DNA from: Hymenoscyphus infarciens
Lineage: Eukaryota > Ascomycota > Leotiomycetes > Helotiales > Helotiaceae
DNA: 64,000 nt
Direction of reading: 5' to 3'
NCBI GenBank assembly: GCA_001414345.1
Contig: LLCB01000351.1
Span: 16,454 to 80,453 of the forward strand
Positions within the stretch are counted from its first letter, which is position 1; every line of letters starts with the position of its first letter. Below are positions 10,522 through 21,300 of this stretch, one piece after another. A program made the translations under genes and the position numbers. The notes under the pieces are model-generated. The model was not told where the DNA came from, did no database searches, and was given only the letters and a program-made list of their open reading frames with translations.

Positions 10522-12156
10522 CTTTATACTAGTAGGGAATTAGTCTATAGATAAAGTCTTTAATCTTTTACTAGTAGAAGAGGGCTTAGAAGTTTAAGAA
10601 GTCTTTTAAGAGATAGAATAGAGTCTATATAAAAGTAGTAAGGGTTTTATAGTTAAACTAGATAAGAATTAGTTAGTATTTAGCTTTTAGTATAAAGAGC
10701 TTATTACTACTAGTTTTTCTATACTTATTATACTAGTTATATATAACTTAGTATTTTAATACTAATTCTTATCTATAAATAAAAGGTCTCTTACTATTTT
10801 ATTAAAATCAACGTTCTAGTATCTCTTACTCTTAACTAATAGGTTTCTAAGCTAAGATATAAGCTTCTCTTATATATAGTAGAATCTATCTCTTTCTAAT
10901 ACCTCTCTAAGTATTACTATATTTAAAAAGCAACTTTTAAATTCTAAAAAACTTTCTCTTATATAACTCTTTTATCTTATCTAAAGAGACTAAAAGGTAT
11001 TCTAGGTATTCTCCTTTTTATAACTAGTTAGATAGTAAGTATTAAGAAGTTTAATTATTTCTTTATAATCTTTAAATATTATCTTACTTATATTAGACTT
11101 ATATTAGAGCTTTAAGTAGTTCTAAGTAAGTTTTAGTATTATCTCTTAAATAAGAGCTTTATAAGTTAAAAGTATCTAATAATAGTAAGCGTTTATATAA
11201 AGTTAATTATATACTAATATTCTCTATTACTTATATATAAGTAAAGTACTATTATCTAAAAGTTTAATTTTTTCTATAATCTTACTTTTAATAGATTAAA
11301 AGGCTTTTAGAGTACTTTTAGATTATAGGTATAGAGTAGGTTATTATAAGAAAGGAATATTAGAGGTAGAGTTTTATATCTAATAATAGTTTAAAGTAAT
11401 AGAAGAGTATAAAAGAGGTATTTATATAGATTAGATAAGACTTAGACTTTAGTTATTATCTAGTAGTTATTAACTAATTTACTATACTAAGTCTAATAAT
11501 TAAGTAATTTAGTTATCTTATTATAAAATTCTCTCTTCTTTTTCTTAATCCTTAGCCTCTATAGCTTAGATTATACTCTATATCTTATCTATATTAGAGA
11601 AGTCTTATTAATCTCTCTAGCTTCTAAGTACTAGGCTTTTACTTTTATTATTCTTAGGCTTCTTATTATTCTTAGAGGTATAGTACTAAGTTAAGAACCT
11701 TTCTATTAAGACTTAACTTTCTGTCTTAAAAGAAGACTCTATACTTAGAAGTAGAGCTTAGAAGAGACCTAGAGTTACTTCTAATTCTAATATATTAAAT
11801 ATTAATTTAAAGGAGTAAAGAGGTTAATTTAAGAGTCTTCTAGATAACTATAGTATATTAACTATCTAAATTAAGTATAGTAGTCTCTATACTAAGAGAG
11901 TTATTAGGATTCTTAGGAATACTTAGTATATTTAAATCTCTTAATATATAATATACGATTTTTACTAACTATCTATATAAATACTAAACCCTAGTATTAC
12001 TAGCTATCTAAGTAGTCTCTAATTACTTAGCTATATAAGAATACTATTATAATATTCTAAATTAAGGCTAAATTAACTTCTAAATAAAGAGTAATAATAA
12101 GCTTAAAGGAGATATTATTAAGGCTATTACTAGTAAAGAAGAGTTTATTATTTTTA

Positions 12157-12390
12157 TATAATAGTATAAAATATATACTACTAGTAAAGAGGTATATAAG
12201 AGTACGTTTAAGATAGAATAACGTATATAAATACTAGGTATTAATATAGAAGAAATTAATAAACTATCTCTCTTTTATACTAAATATAAACATCTATATA
12301 TAAGAGGTTAGAAGATACTAAGTTCTAATAATAATAATAACCGAGCTCTATCTAATATAGCTAATACTAAATAATAAGAGCTAAAAAGCT
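12157..12390 (-). repeat. 5' LTR (partial) of the gypsy host element
   Basis: The reverse complement matches the 3' two thirds of the 364-bp LTR at 6654-7017 and 9990-10353, for example around the shared CTAGTATCTATATACG region. The stretch 11940-12157 continues the match into the element's 5' untranslated region. The outer (5') end is too mutated to place exactly. Confidence 0.65.
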
Positions 12391-12564
12391 AAATATATAA
12401 TATCTAAACCTTAATCTCTTCTATATATAAATATTAGATATTAATACCTTTAGTACTTCGCTTATATAAGTATTAGTTATTTATACTCTCGGCCTAGAAG
12501 TATTAGTAGTACTTAGAGATATTAGCAGTTTTACGAATACTAATAATTTAGAATAGCGTACTAT

Positions 12565-12950
12565 TATATTTCTATACTTCTCTTAGACTTATTAGTCTAT
12601 TAAAGTCTAAATATATTAATACTATATATAGTATATATATTTCTATACTTCTTTTAGACTTATTAGTCTATTATAGACTAAAAGGTATCGACTTAATAGT
12701 CTATTAAAGACATAAGAGTATTAATACTATATATATTATATATATTTCTATACTTCTTTTAGACTTATTAGTCTATTATAGACTAAAAGATATCGACTTA
12801 ATAGTCTATTAAAGACATAAGAGTATTAATTATATATATATTATATATATTTCTATACTTCTTTTAGACTTATTAGTCTATTAAAGACTAAAAAGTATCG
12901 AATTATTAGTCTACTAATATTTAAGAAGCTATAGTATTTTAAGCTAAAGT
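12565..12950. repeat. Tandem repeat, unit about 104-106 bp
   Basis: The word TTTCTATACTTC followed by TTAGACTTATTAGTCTA begins copies near 12570, 12641, 12745 and 12851; the first interval is shorter. Copies contain a perfect 19-bp inverted repeat, TTAGTCTA-TTA-TAGACTAA (for example 12663-12681), and a second imperfect one. The array is AT-rich and noncoding. Confidence 0.75.
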
Positions 12951-13150
12951 AAACCTATAATATAAAAAAGAGTTATTTAGATTTAAAATCCTTTTCTTAA
13001 TATTAAAGTTTTTTTTTTCCTAGCTTTTATATTAAAGAAGTTATAATTAGATTAAAATAGTAAAATATAATACTTAATTATAAGTTTTTAAAATAAAAGC
13101 TATTAGAAAAAGAAGCTTATTTCTAAAAGACTCTATTCTAGATTTATAAG

Positions 13151-13255
13151 TTTTATATAGATTATATTACTATAGCTATTAAAATAAGTCTAATATAGCT
13201 TTTTTATATAGATTATATTACTATAGCTATTAAAATAAGTCTAATATAGCTTTTT
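13151..13255. repeat. Perfect or near-perfect 51-bp tandem duplication
   Basis: The stretch starting TATATAGATTATATTACTAT at 13154 recurs at 13205 with no visible mismatch up to the shared TAATATAGCTTTTTT end. It postdates most of the RIP in the surrounding sequence. Confidence 0.8.
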
Positions 13256-13671
13256 TAACTTTTATAATAATAAATATAAAATGTATATTTATTAAATCTA
13301 TAATTTACTTAATATAAGAGCTAATAAAAAAGAACTCTCTATTATAAGTCTCTTACTTTAATTTATACTTTATATATAGTTTATATAATTATTTATCTTG
13401 AACTAAGATTAATATAACTACTTTTTCTTAACTTTTTCTTAATCTTTTCTTAACTTCTTTTTAAGATTTACTAAGTATACTTATAAATTCTTTAATATAA
13501 AAGCTTTTTAAAAAAGAAGTTATATTTAAGTAGCTCTATAAGCTTTATATAACGTATATAATTATAGCTATTAAAATACGCTTAATTAAGTAGCTATGCT
13601 TTTTATAACTCTTTTAGTAGAGCTATAGAATTAGTAGAGTATATCTATTTTAAGAATATAAGAGAGAATAC

Positions 13672-13880
13672 GATAATAGTACGAAATCTATACGATTATA
13701 AAAGAGATATATAGAAGTATATTTAAATATAATAAAGTATATAAGAACTAGGCTCTAATATAAAAGAAAAGACTAAACTTACTTTCTTCTATTCTAAGTA
13801 GAAGTATCTATATATAAGAGATTAAGTAATATAAAAGTCTAATAATAATAATAACTAAAACCTTTCTAATATAGATAATT
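13672..13880 (-). repeat. Second minus-strand LTR relic of the same family
   Basis: The reverse complement resembles the 3' end of the 364-bp LTR (ATAATAGTACGAAAT here against TGTAACGGCACGAAAT expected; then AGGCTCTAATA-like and TATATATAAGAG words). The far end is not recognisable. It may be a solo LTR or the LTR of another broken copy. Confidence 0.5.
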
Positions 13881-14458
13881 CTAAAATAATAATAGCTAAA
13901 AGCTAAATATATAATATTTAAATCTTAATATCTTCTAAATATAAATATTAGATATTAATATCTTTAGTATATAAGTATTAGTAATACTAATATATTAGTT
14001 AATTTAAAATAGCTAGCTATTATAAATACTAGCTAGATATATTAGTCTTATAATATAATTAGTATTAAATTTTTTACTATTTCTAAATAACTATTCTTTT
14101 AATAAAGTTTATATTATATAAAATACTTAATAAAGCTAATACTTATAACCTTAGATCGAGGTTACTATAAAATCTAAAATAGTCCTCGTAGCTTACGTAG
14201 AGCTAATTATAAGGATTTTAGCGTAGTAGTAGTAACCTTATCGTAAACTATGCTAAGTTATAACGCTCTATATTTAGGAGAGCTAGTTATACTAGTTATA
14301 ACTAGCTCTTTTAACGAGCCTAGAGGCACGAGTCTATATATATAGAGTATTTTCACTATTTATTATTAAATTACTAAATAGTAACTTAATCTAATTAGGA
14401 GTAGACCACTTATAGCGTTATATAAGTATAGTAACCTAATGTTCTTACTTTAAAATCA
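13881..14458. other. AT-rich transposon-derived DNA, no gene
   Basis: TpA-rich sequence with short GC-richer patches (for example near 14150-14330) but no open frame and no recognisable domain. It continues the RIP-affected block. Confidence 0.6.
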
Positions 14459-14630
14459 ACTTATTAATCTAATCCTATAGTATAGCCTCCTATTTCTCTA
14501 TAACTGCTTAGCGTAGTTCCTCTACTCTTCTATAAAGTCATTGTTTAATCCACTGCTAGCACTTCTCTATAGGATTTATATCAGGTGAAGTAGAGGGGTA
14601 AGGTATTAAGATAATGCTATGTTTTGTTGG
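14459..14630 (-). pseudogene. Tc1/mariner transposase, C-terminal relic
   Basis: The minus strand reads LIPYPSTSPDINPIEKC, then QWIKQ, LYRR, VEELR and AVIEK. SPDxNPIE and the following Trp-rich segment are the hallmark of the last catalytic block of Tc1/mariner DDE transposases. Several TGG or CAG codons have become TAG or TAA stops, as RIP predicts. No terminal inverted repeats were found. It is the last mobile sequence before the PAC3-like gene. Confidence 0.75.
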
Positions 14631-14821
14631 GAATAGTAGGAGGTATATTTGTTAGTAGAGAGAGTAAAACTCGTCAAAATCGTCAAAATCGCCAAAATGC
14701 CCTGTAATCTTACTATCGCCGATCAGCTTTCGGAGTTTGGCACCGCCGATTGCCTTAGACAAGGCTGAAGCAAAGGCTGCGTGCGATTCACAAAATCAAC
14801 AACACCACTTCACAATCCAAC
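14631..14821. promoter_or_regulatory. Upstream region of the PAC3-like gene
   Basis: Transition from RIP-affected to normal base composition, with short AATCGTCAAAATCGCC-type repeats at about 14673-14700. The start codon of the downstream gene follows at 14822. No TATA box could be named. Confidence 0.4.
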
Positions 14822-15353
14822 ATGGCAACCTCAACAATATCAAATGGCCTCGAGGGCATGCACATAGGAGGCGGAATTGAATCCTCACCTTTTCCTGCAA
14901 AAACAAAGCAAGTCGCAGGTCTCGTCAACGGCGTAGAAACAGATCTCACCTCCATGTACTTTGCAGACAAAATCCTAATTACCATTTCCCAAGGAGGAAG
15001 ATTAGCGCAATGGGTATGTCCTCCCCTCCTTCCACTTCCTCATATTCTAACATGGTCAATAGATTCAAGTCCCCCTCTCCTCAGCCTCACCAACATCCTT
15101 TGACACCGCCCTCCCCGCAGACGATTCCGATATGCTACCGCTCAACCACCTCACACCCAAAACATTACTTGGAGCTGGGGGCGATCAAAGGGAGACGATG
15201 GGACATCTTTATGCTAGCCAGATTGCGACTGCAATAGCGAAGAGGGATCCTGAGGAGAGGAGAACGGTGGTGGTGGGGTTTGGGCTTGAGAAGGTTGATA
15301 TGGAACGGGAGGCTTTCTTTGATTTGATTGAGCTTGTTCAGAAAGTTATCTGA
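14822..15353 (+). CDS. Proteasome assembly chaperone 3-like protein (PAC3/Psmg3 family)
   Basis: Predicted 160-aa protein from two exons, 14822-15013 and 15063-15353. The 49-bp intron (GTATGT...CTAAC...AG) falls in phase 0 and rejoins the frame cleanly. The segment after residue 30 (VAGLVNGVETDLTSMYFADK, then ILITISQGGRLAQW) and the C-terminal strand RRTVVVGFGLEK, followed by a final helix, look like the small beta-sandwich of PAC3. PAC3 pairs with PAC4 and helps assemble the alpha-ring of the 20S proteasome in the cytosol. The N-terminal 30 residues are low in structure. The gene sits directly beside the RIP-affected transposon block yet keeps normal codon use. The family call is by pattern; a different small alpha-beta protein is possible. 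Confidence 0.65.
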
Positions 15354-15731
15354 GTTGGGAGCTGGCTGTTTTATACCCAAAATTATGCGTTTATGATATC
15401 TGCATCTCAAATGTAATGTTGGTAGTCCGGGACGTTGGCCTAGTGGTCGAGTAGCGGACGCGCGGGGTCATTTACGGCGGGGTTCCTCGTAGCCAACAAG
15501 TGGGCACATAACAACCTTAATGTCAACACATCTCGAAATTATAAATTATAAAAAATTGGGAGCGTGGAGTTTTTGTTCTGTTTTATGCATTTGGACTTCT
15601 CCTTCCCTCCAAAATATATATGTATCCTTTTTCCATCTCAAGCAGATCTACCAAACCCAAAAGTTGATTTCAGATTATGCAGAACCATACTGTACTTCTT
15701 CCAAAATCACGGCAGCTGATCTTCAAAAGCC
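15354..15731. other. Intergenic, convergent gene ends
   Basis: Between the 3' ends of the PAC3-like gene and the 2OG oxygenase gene. It contains a tRNA-like stretch at 15434-15497 (A-box-like TGGCCTAGTGGTC, ends GTTGGC/GCCAAC) that is too short and lacks a proper T-arm; otherwise nothing. Confidence 0.5.
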
Positions 15732-17539
15732 CTAAGCAGCGATGATCTTGCCACTCGGGGCCTGAGCCTGCAATGCGCGTTTGTCCTTGAATTCTTTCGA
15801 CTCCTGGCTGAATCTTAGATGGCACCCTATTCAATCATCAGTTCAAACCCCAAAATCCCAGAAAGGACAGGAGCAACTTACAATCACCGCAAGAAATCGG
15901 CTCATACTTGGCCGGATTCTCCTCACTGCAACAAGTAGGAATAACTCCCTCCACGCAATTGAAATTCAATCCTATTCTTCATCAGCATTATCCTTTACCC
16001 AACTTCATTCAGGGCCAGAGAGGGAGAGAGAGATAGAAAACAACCGACCGAAGAAAAAAGGCATAGAAACCCTCTCCACCGTGCTAGTGTTATAAACCCT
16101 ATGCACAGTACTTTTATAAACATCATTACAAAGCCTCATCATGAAATCCCCAATATTCACCACAATAGTTCCCTCCACAGGCGTAGCCTTTATCCACTGT
16201 CCCTCTCTATTTAGCACTTGCAAACCACCCGTCATATCTTGCCATAAAAGAGTGAACAGCTGGAGATCTGTATGCGAGCCTAGACCGACGGTCTTGAGAG
16301 TTTGTTGGGCGGCTGTGGTTGTGGGGTAGTAGTTTAGGACTCCATCGGCGCCGGGGTATGTTACTCGGCTGTCAAAATAATCCTCTGGCAAATCAAGAGA
16401 AAGAGCAAAAACCTGCACGAGTTGGCGTGCCAAAGTGAGGCAGGAAGACCAGTATGCGAGAATATCTTCTTTGAACCCTGGGAGGTGAGATGTTCCTTCC
16501 CAGACGAATTCTTCGGCTCGGAGGTAAGGTTTTACTTCTGAGGGGATGTCGGAGAGGGGTTTTGGGATGGGGTCGTAGAGGGGGGAGTATTGCCACATGA
16601 GCTGTCAAGGATTTAGTTCTGGTCTGAGGAGGGGGGAAAGGGAAACGAACTGATTCTTTCATGTCGGGTGTTTCTCCGGGACTGATGTTTGTTTGTCCTG
16701 CTCCTTCTGGATGGCTGTCAGCAAGGAGAATTTGGGATTTGTTTGGTTTGAACTGAGTGTAGTTTGGATGGGAGGGTTTGAGATTCGAGTGATTGCTCCG
16801 GGTGCATCGATCACTTTTTTGGATGTTTTCAGTGAACCGTAGCTATCACCCGAGAAGTTGTAGAAGAATTGGGAATTTGATTTCTTGATTCTTCTGAGCC
16901 TTCTAGGGTAATATTTCTTTGTCACCTAGAATGTTTGACAAAATCCCAAGTATAGTTGATATACGAGTAGCAACGATCGACGCAAGAACTCGAAAGTATC
17001 TCGAATAAGTGAGCCCGAAAAAAAAGAAAAGCTCAACTCACTCCACCCATTGAACCCCTTCGAGAGTTTCTGACTAACTTTCATCTTATCCTCCTCGCTC
17101 TGAGTAAAGAATCTAAAATCAATCTCAATATTAGCCTCTTTACCTCTCTTCTCTCTCCCTCTTTATCCCTCTCCTTCACTCTCACGACATTCATTTCTCC
17201 CCTGTCCCTTCTTCGATACCCAGTCTCTCGCCTTTGGAACAAAAACTTCAAGACTCACTTCAGAGCCTGCTCCTTAGCTCTCCCGATAGTTTCCTTCTCA
17301 ATCCCATGATCTTTAACGTAAAAGAATCCCGTATTCACAGCTGCATTCCTAATTTCCTTCGCTAGTTCTTTCCTCGCTTCGAGGCCTCCCGATAGAGCGG
17401 AGAGAGAAATGATCGGGATTTCATCCGGTGTGCAATCTCGAGGGGGTGTAGTCAGGACATCTCTGTAGACTCTTCCGAGTGCTGTGCGGAGTTCGAGTTT
17501 TGTTGTTTTAGGAGGGGTGGTGGTAGTTATGGTAGACAT
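15732..17539 (-). CDS. 2-oxoglutarate/Fe(II)-dependent dioxygenase (isopenicillin N synthase-like)
   Basis: Predicted 380-aa protein from six exons: 17259-17539, 17042-17112, 16651-16703, 16049-16601, 15882-15971 and 15732-15826. All phases agree. The N-terminal part (IPIISLSALSGG, then GFFYVKDHGI) is the DIOX_N domain. The catalytic domain carries H245 and D247 (GSHTD), H302 (STVHRVYN) and R312 (RVSMP), the iron ligands and 2-oxoglutarate-binding arginine, so it should be active. The family oxidises small molecules; the substrate cannot be told. Intron 2 is unusually long (338 bp) and was placed by the family-like join GFNGW...ETPDMKES and a CTGAC branch site. The promoter lies at 17540-18306. 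It may serve secondary metabolism, but no cluster partner is adjacent. Confidence 0.85.
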
Positions 17540-18306
17540 TTCTTTTCGGTTAGAATGGCTGAAATGGTGTCGTAAGGGTTGTGGTTAGATAGTGAACGTA
17601 AAGATATTCGTCGTGAGTTGATAGGAACCAGGAAGAGAGAGGTTCGATTTTTATAGAATCTCGGGGGGGCTAAATCACGTGTGGGTCGAGACTATCGATT
17701 GTATGAATGTTAGATGAGCATTGATATCGATACAGCTTCTGATGATGGTTGGTTGTTGCAAATAATCCGGAGAAGTATGGGCAAGACTTTTGTGATACGA
17801 TGAAGTGCAGAGGGCGATGTGCGGCTGAGAAATGGATCCAACACGTCAACGGGGTTCGGTACTCACTCTGGCTCAATCTCCAGCTCATGAAATCTCTGGG
17901 GAGCCTCTAGACATCGTCAAATGTATGCATTCGATAGCTGACATACTCTTCTCTATCGATAGGCATATAAGTTCAAGAGTGGGGCAGGACATTCTCCAAT
18001 CCCCCAATGATCTGATCAATTACCCCCCTCCATCCCACCTTTCCTATACCATTTCTTCGGATCTCGCCTCGAGTCCCCAAGGGGGGCGGGCACGTTTGCC
18101 CAAACTCAGACTACGTACTAAACAACCTTCACGAGCAGAGTATATCTAACATTTCATTGGGAATCATCTCATGTTTCTCTTCTTAATCCAGAACCCATGA
18201 ACCCCGAACCCATCATCCTCACTCCGATTTCTACCCCGATATTTTATCATCTACTCCGATAATCAATCATCACTCTCGAACCTCATCACCACCCCCGAAT
18301 AATATC
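17540..18306. promoter_or_regulatory. Intergenic: promoter of the 2OG oxygenase, 3' side of LAA1
   Basis: 767 bp between two minus-strand genes. A CACGTG E-box-like word occurs at about 17677-17682. No additional gene is supported; short frames here overlap nothing recognisable. Confidence 0.45.
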
Positions 18307-21300
18307 TCAACCCCCAAAATCCATCCTCAACGCAATCGTAGGCTCTTTGCCTTCATCCTCTCCACTCTCAACCTTAATTCCCCCTCGTCCCACACGTCCC
18401 TGCATGATAACACTCTCCATGAACCCCTTCTGCGCATCCCCCATTCCCCCAACAACACCCCTAAAGGCGGCTTGATCACTAGCAGCCAGTTCCAACAGCC
18501 TCGTACTAGTCTCCTTATACACACCCTCCCCCTCACTATTCGCCCTCGAAAGGAGTGTAGGAACAACAACAATCATCGCAACACCCCTCTGTGGGCCAGA
18601 GAGTGTAGTCACAAAAGTCGTGAGAGCATGCGTTATCAGTGCACGTGCGTTCTCGGGGTCTTCTGTGTTGGTGGAGGTAGCGAAGGTGATGAGACGGGGG
18701 AGGAGGAAGCGGGATATACTTTGATCGGCGGGAGTTTTGGGGGAGGAGAGGAGGAGGGTACGGATGCAGTTTGATGCTACTTTTGCAGTCTGATTTATAT
18801 GTTAGTTTGAGGTATTGAGTGATGGATGAGGGAACTTACCATGCGATCACTGAGGCAGTCTATGACCTCCTCGAGGAAGCGAGCAACGAGAGGCTCGCTT
18901 GCTGACATGTAGTTCTTGCCGCTGGTGAGGAGTAAGGTCGATGCAAGGAGAGAATTCTTGACACATGGGAGGGAAGCTTCAGTTTCTCGTTTCTGGGCGT
19001 GGAGGTAGATGGATAAGAAACGTTTCAGACATCCTTGAATTTGAGTGAGGTTTGTATCCTGTTCTTCTCTTTTCCCCTTCCTCGATGATGAGATACTAGT
19101 GATGAAGCGCTTGAGAATTGGGAGGGATTGAGGCACAACAACAGCTTGACAACTTGCTGTTCCTAGGATGGTTGCAAATATGTGGATGATGCAAGCGTGC
19201 AAGTCGGTTTTGATGATTGATGGGAATACTTCTGCAGCGTCGACCAATGCATTCAGTGACACTCGAACCAAAACGACAGCTTCATCGGTCATCGCATGAC
19301 GAGCAGATTGCCTCTGCTCAATGAGATTTGGAAGTAGTCCGGCCAGAACCAGCACAATAATACGAGTCAACTCAAACAGTTGCTCGATATCTTCCGACAA
19401 ATCGCCATTCTCAGGATCTGTTGCTTTCGTGGCAGATGGATGTGAGATACACAACCCACGTGCAATCTGGACTATCACCGCTTGAACATCAAGTCCCTCG
19501 GTAAGAACCAGTCGATCAAGAAGGTCCATGGTCTCCGAGAAAATGGCCTCGCGATAGATGGCGTGGCCAGAAACACTGGGGTGGAGTATCTTCTTCAACG
19601 CTTGCAATATTTCCAAAGTCTGCTCTTTCGTGGCAAGTGCGTCGCTTCCAGGTCGTGCTACCAGCGCCTCGAAAGCGATACCAAAGAGAACGAAGAAGAA
19701 AGCTACGGGCTCGTCCCGATAGTTGATATCGTTGCCCTTCGAGTGGCCATTTGTAGTAGGTGTATCGGTATCTTTGCCATCAAGAGCATCAAATACAAAT
19801 TCGCTGTCCTGCTCAATAAGACTTGCAATCGCATCAACGAGCTTCAACCAGGAGTCTTGATAGAAGCCTAACAAGGTCTCTCGGTTTAAGGCGGAATAGA
19901 TGCTATCAAGACTGCCCGATAATGACGGCGGACCCAAGCTCATTGAAATATCGGGCTCAAATCTGAGACGGGCAAATTCTCTCAGAGAAGCAAGCCATAA
20001 TGGGGTGAGTGTTCCGATATATGGCTTCAAAACATCAACCAAATAATGCTGCTCAGTGCTAGCGACTTGAAGCTCAGCCCATGCAGAAAAGACAGCCATT
20101 TTCACCATGACTTGTGCGTTGGAGCTGAGACCCCTGAGGTCACCAATGGAAGCCACCTCAGATTCTGTTGAGAAATTCTCAAGGGCCTGGACAATAGTCT
20201 TCAAGATCCGACCCATTCGGTCAACATCCGTGACAATTCCAGTGGCAATGAAAGCTGCGCAGACATTGACGGCTTCTGATGCGAGCTCTGGAGAGGAATC
20301 GGACGCAAATGCCGGAGTAAGAGCAGAACTGATCTGTGCTTGATATTGTTCTAGCAATGGTGCTTCAGAGAAATCAGGGTCGGGCGTTTTGCCAAACATC
20401 TTAAGCACAAAATCGATAATCTTCAGGCCCCATACTCGCAACTCGACAACATTGGAAGTGGAAGCCGAAAATGCCATTCGAATGACATCTGCAACCTTCT
20501 TCTGGAGAGCCATTTCCGCCGGTGTCTGGGAATCTGGTGATGCATCTTTGCTTACAAGAACAAAAATATCGCCCAGGCAGCTCATCGCAAATGTTCGAAC
20601 TTGCCATCTCAGAGGTTCTTGACCAGCTCCAGCGGCTGTTTCTCCCTTATCTTCTCCCACCCCAGCAGCGGCCGCGAATCCAGCTACTTCTTCATCCTGA
20701 AGATCAGGCATCGCGCTAGCCTTCGTAGACGCAGCCACAGTATCCTCCGCTTTTGATCTTGTCATCGTCAAAACGTTCTGGCATCTCAGGAGCCACCTCG
20801 TGGTATCCGTGAGGCACGATTGCTGTAGCCAATTTCTGATCACGTTTCTAATGCCATCGTGACCGGGCGCGGAGTCTAGTGCAAGCCAAAGTTGGTCTTC
20901 AAACCCTTCTTCCGCAGCCTTAACCACATCTTCCGAGTTACGTTTCATCAAGTTGTAGAGCCCATCGATGGCAATATCTCTCAACTCTGGATAGACGGAA
21001 TTCAAATCTTTTTGAAGCTGTACGACATAGTCTGCGAACACCATATGGCCAGGCGCATACAGTGCGAGATGTTCGAGGCACTTCAAAGTTCCTGCCAGAA
21101 CAAGGGTAGAGTCTTCGGCTTGGAATTGTCCAATAAGTGAGAGAATTAATTCTCGAGCAGTCGTCATATCTTGTAAATCAGGCCCAAGTACATTAATCAT
21201 GGAGTCCACGCATCTTGTAATCGCTGCTGTAGTTGATAGTTCCAATTCTAGATTCGATGTTGGAAGAGAGGGGATATCCTCGTTGTGTGTGTCCGAAACA

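Larger units (their letters stand above)
1..12480 (-). mobile_element. Degraded Ty3/gypsy LTR retrotransposon, host of three nested insertions
   Basis: A very AT- and TpA-rich stretch whose minus strand carries relics of a Ty3/gypsy gag-pol in the expected order. An LTR lies at about 12157 and above, then a gag-like stretch, a CCHC-type knuckle (10480-10521), reverse transcriptase (about 5420 down to 5040) and RNase H (about 4720 down to 4480). No frame is open: stops and substitutions fit C-to-T/G-to-A mutation (RIP). The element is split by three younger LTR elements (1336-2216, 2411-3850, 6654-10353), each flanked by exact 5-bp duplications, so removing each insert with one TSD copy restores the host. 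The integrase part and 3' LTR would lie at 1-4480 and beyond the left edge; I did not identify a 3' LTR. Family assignment is firm, the limits are approximate. Confidence 0.8.

Noticed and set aside
15434..15497. tRNA-like sequence with A-box-like TGGCCTAGTGGTC and pairing ends GTTGGC/GCCAAC
   Set aside because: Only 64 nt, no convincing T-arm or anticodon arm, and the acceptor does not sit at the right distance from the A-box. At best a tRNA-derived fragment.
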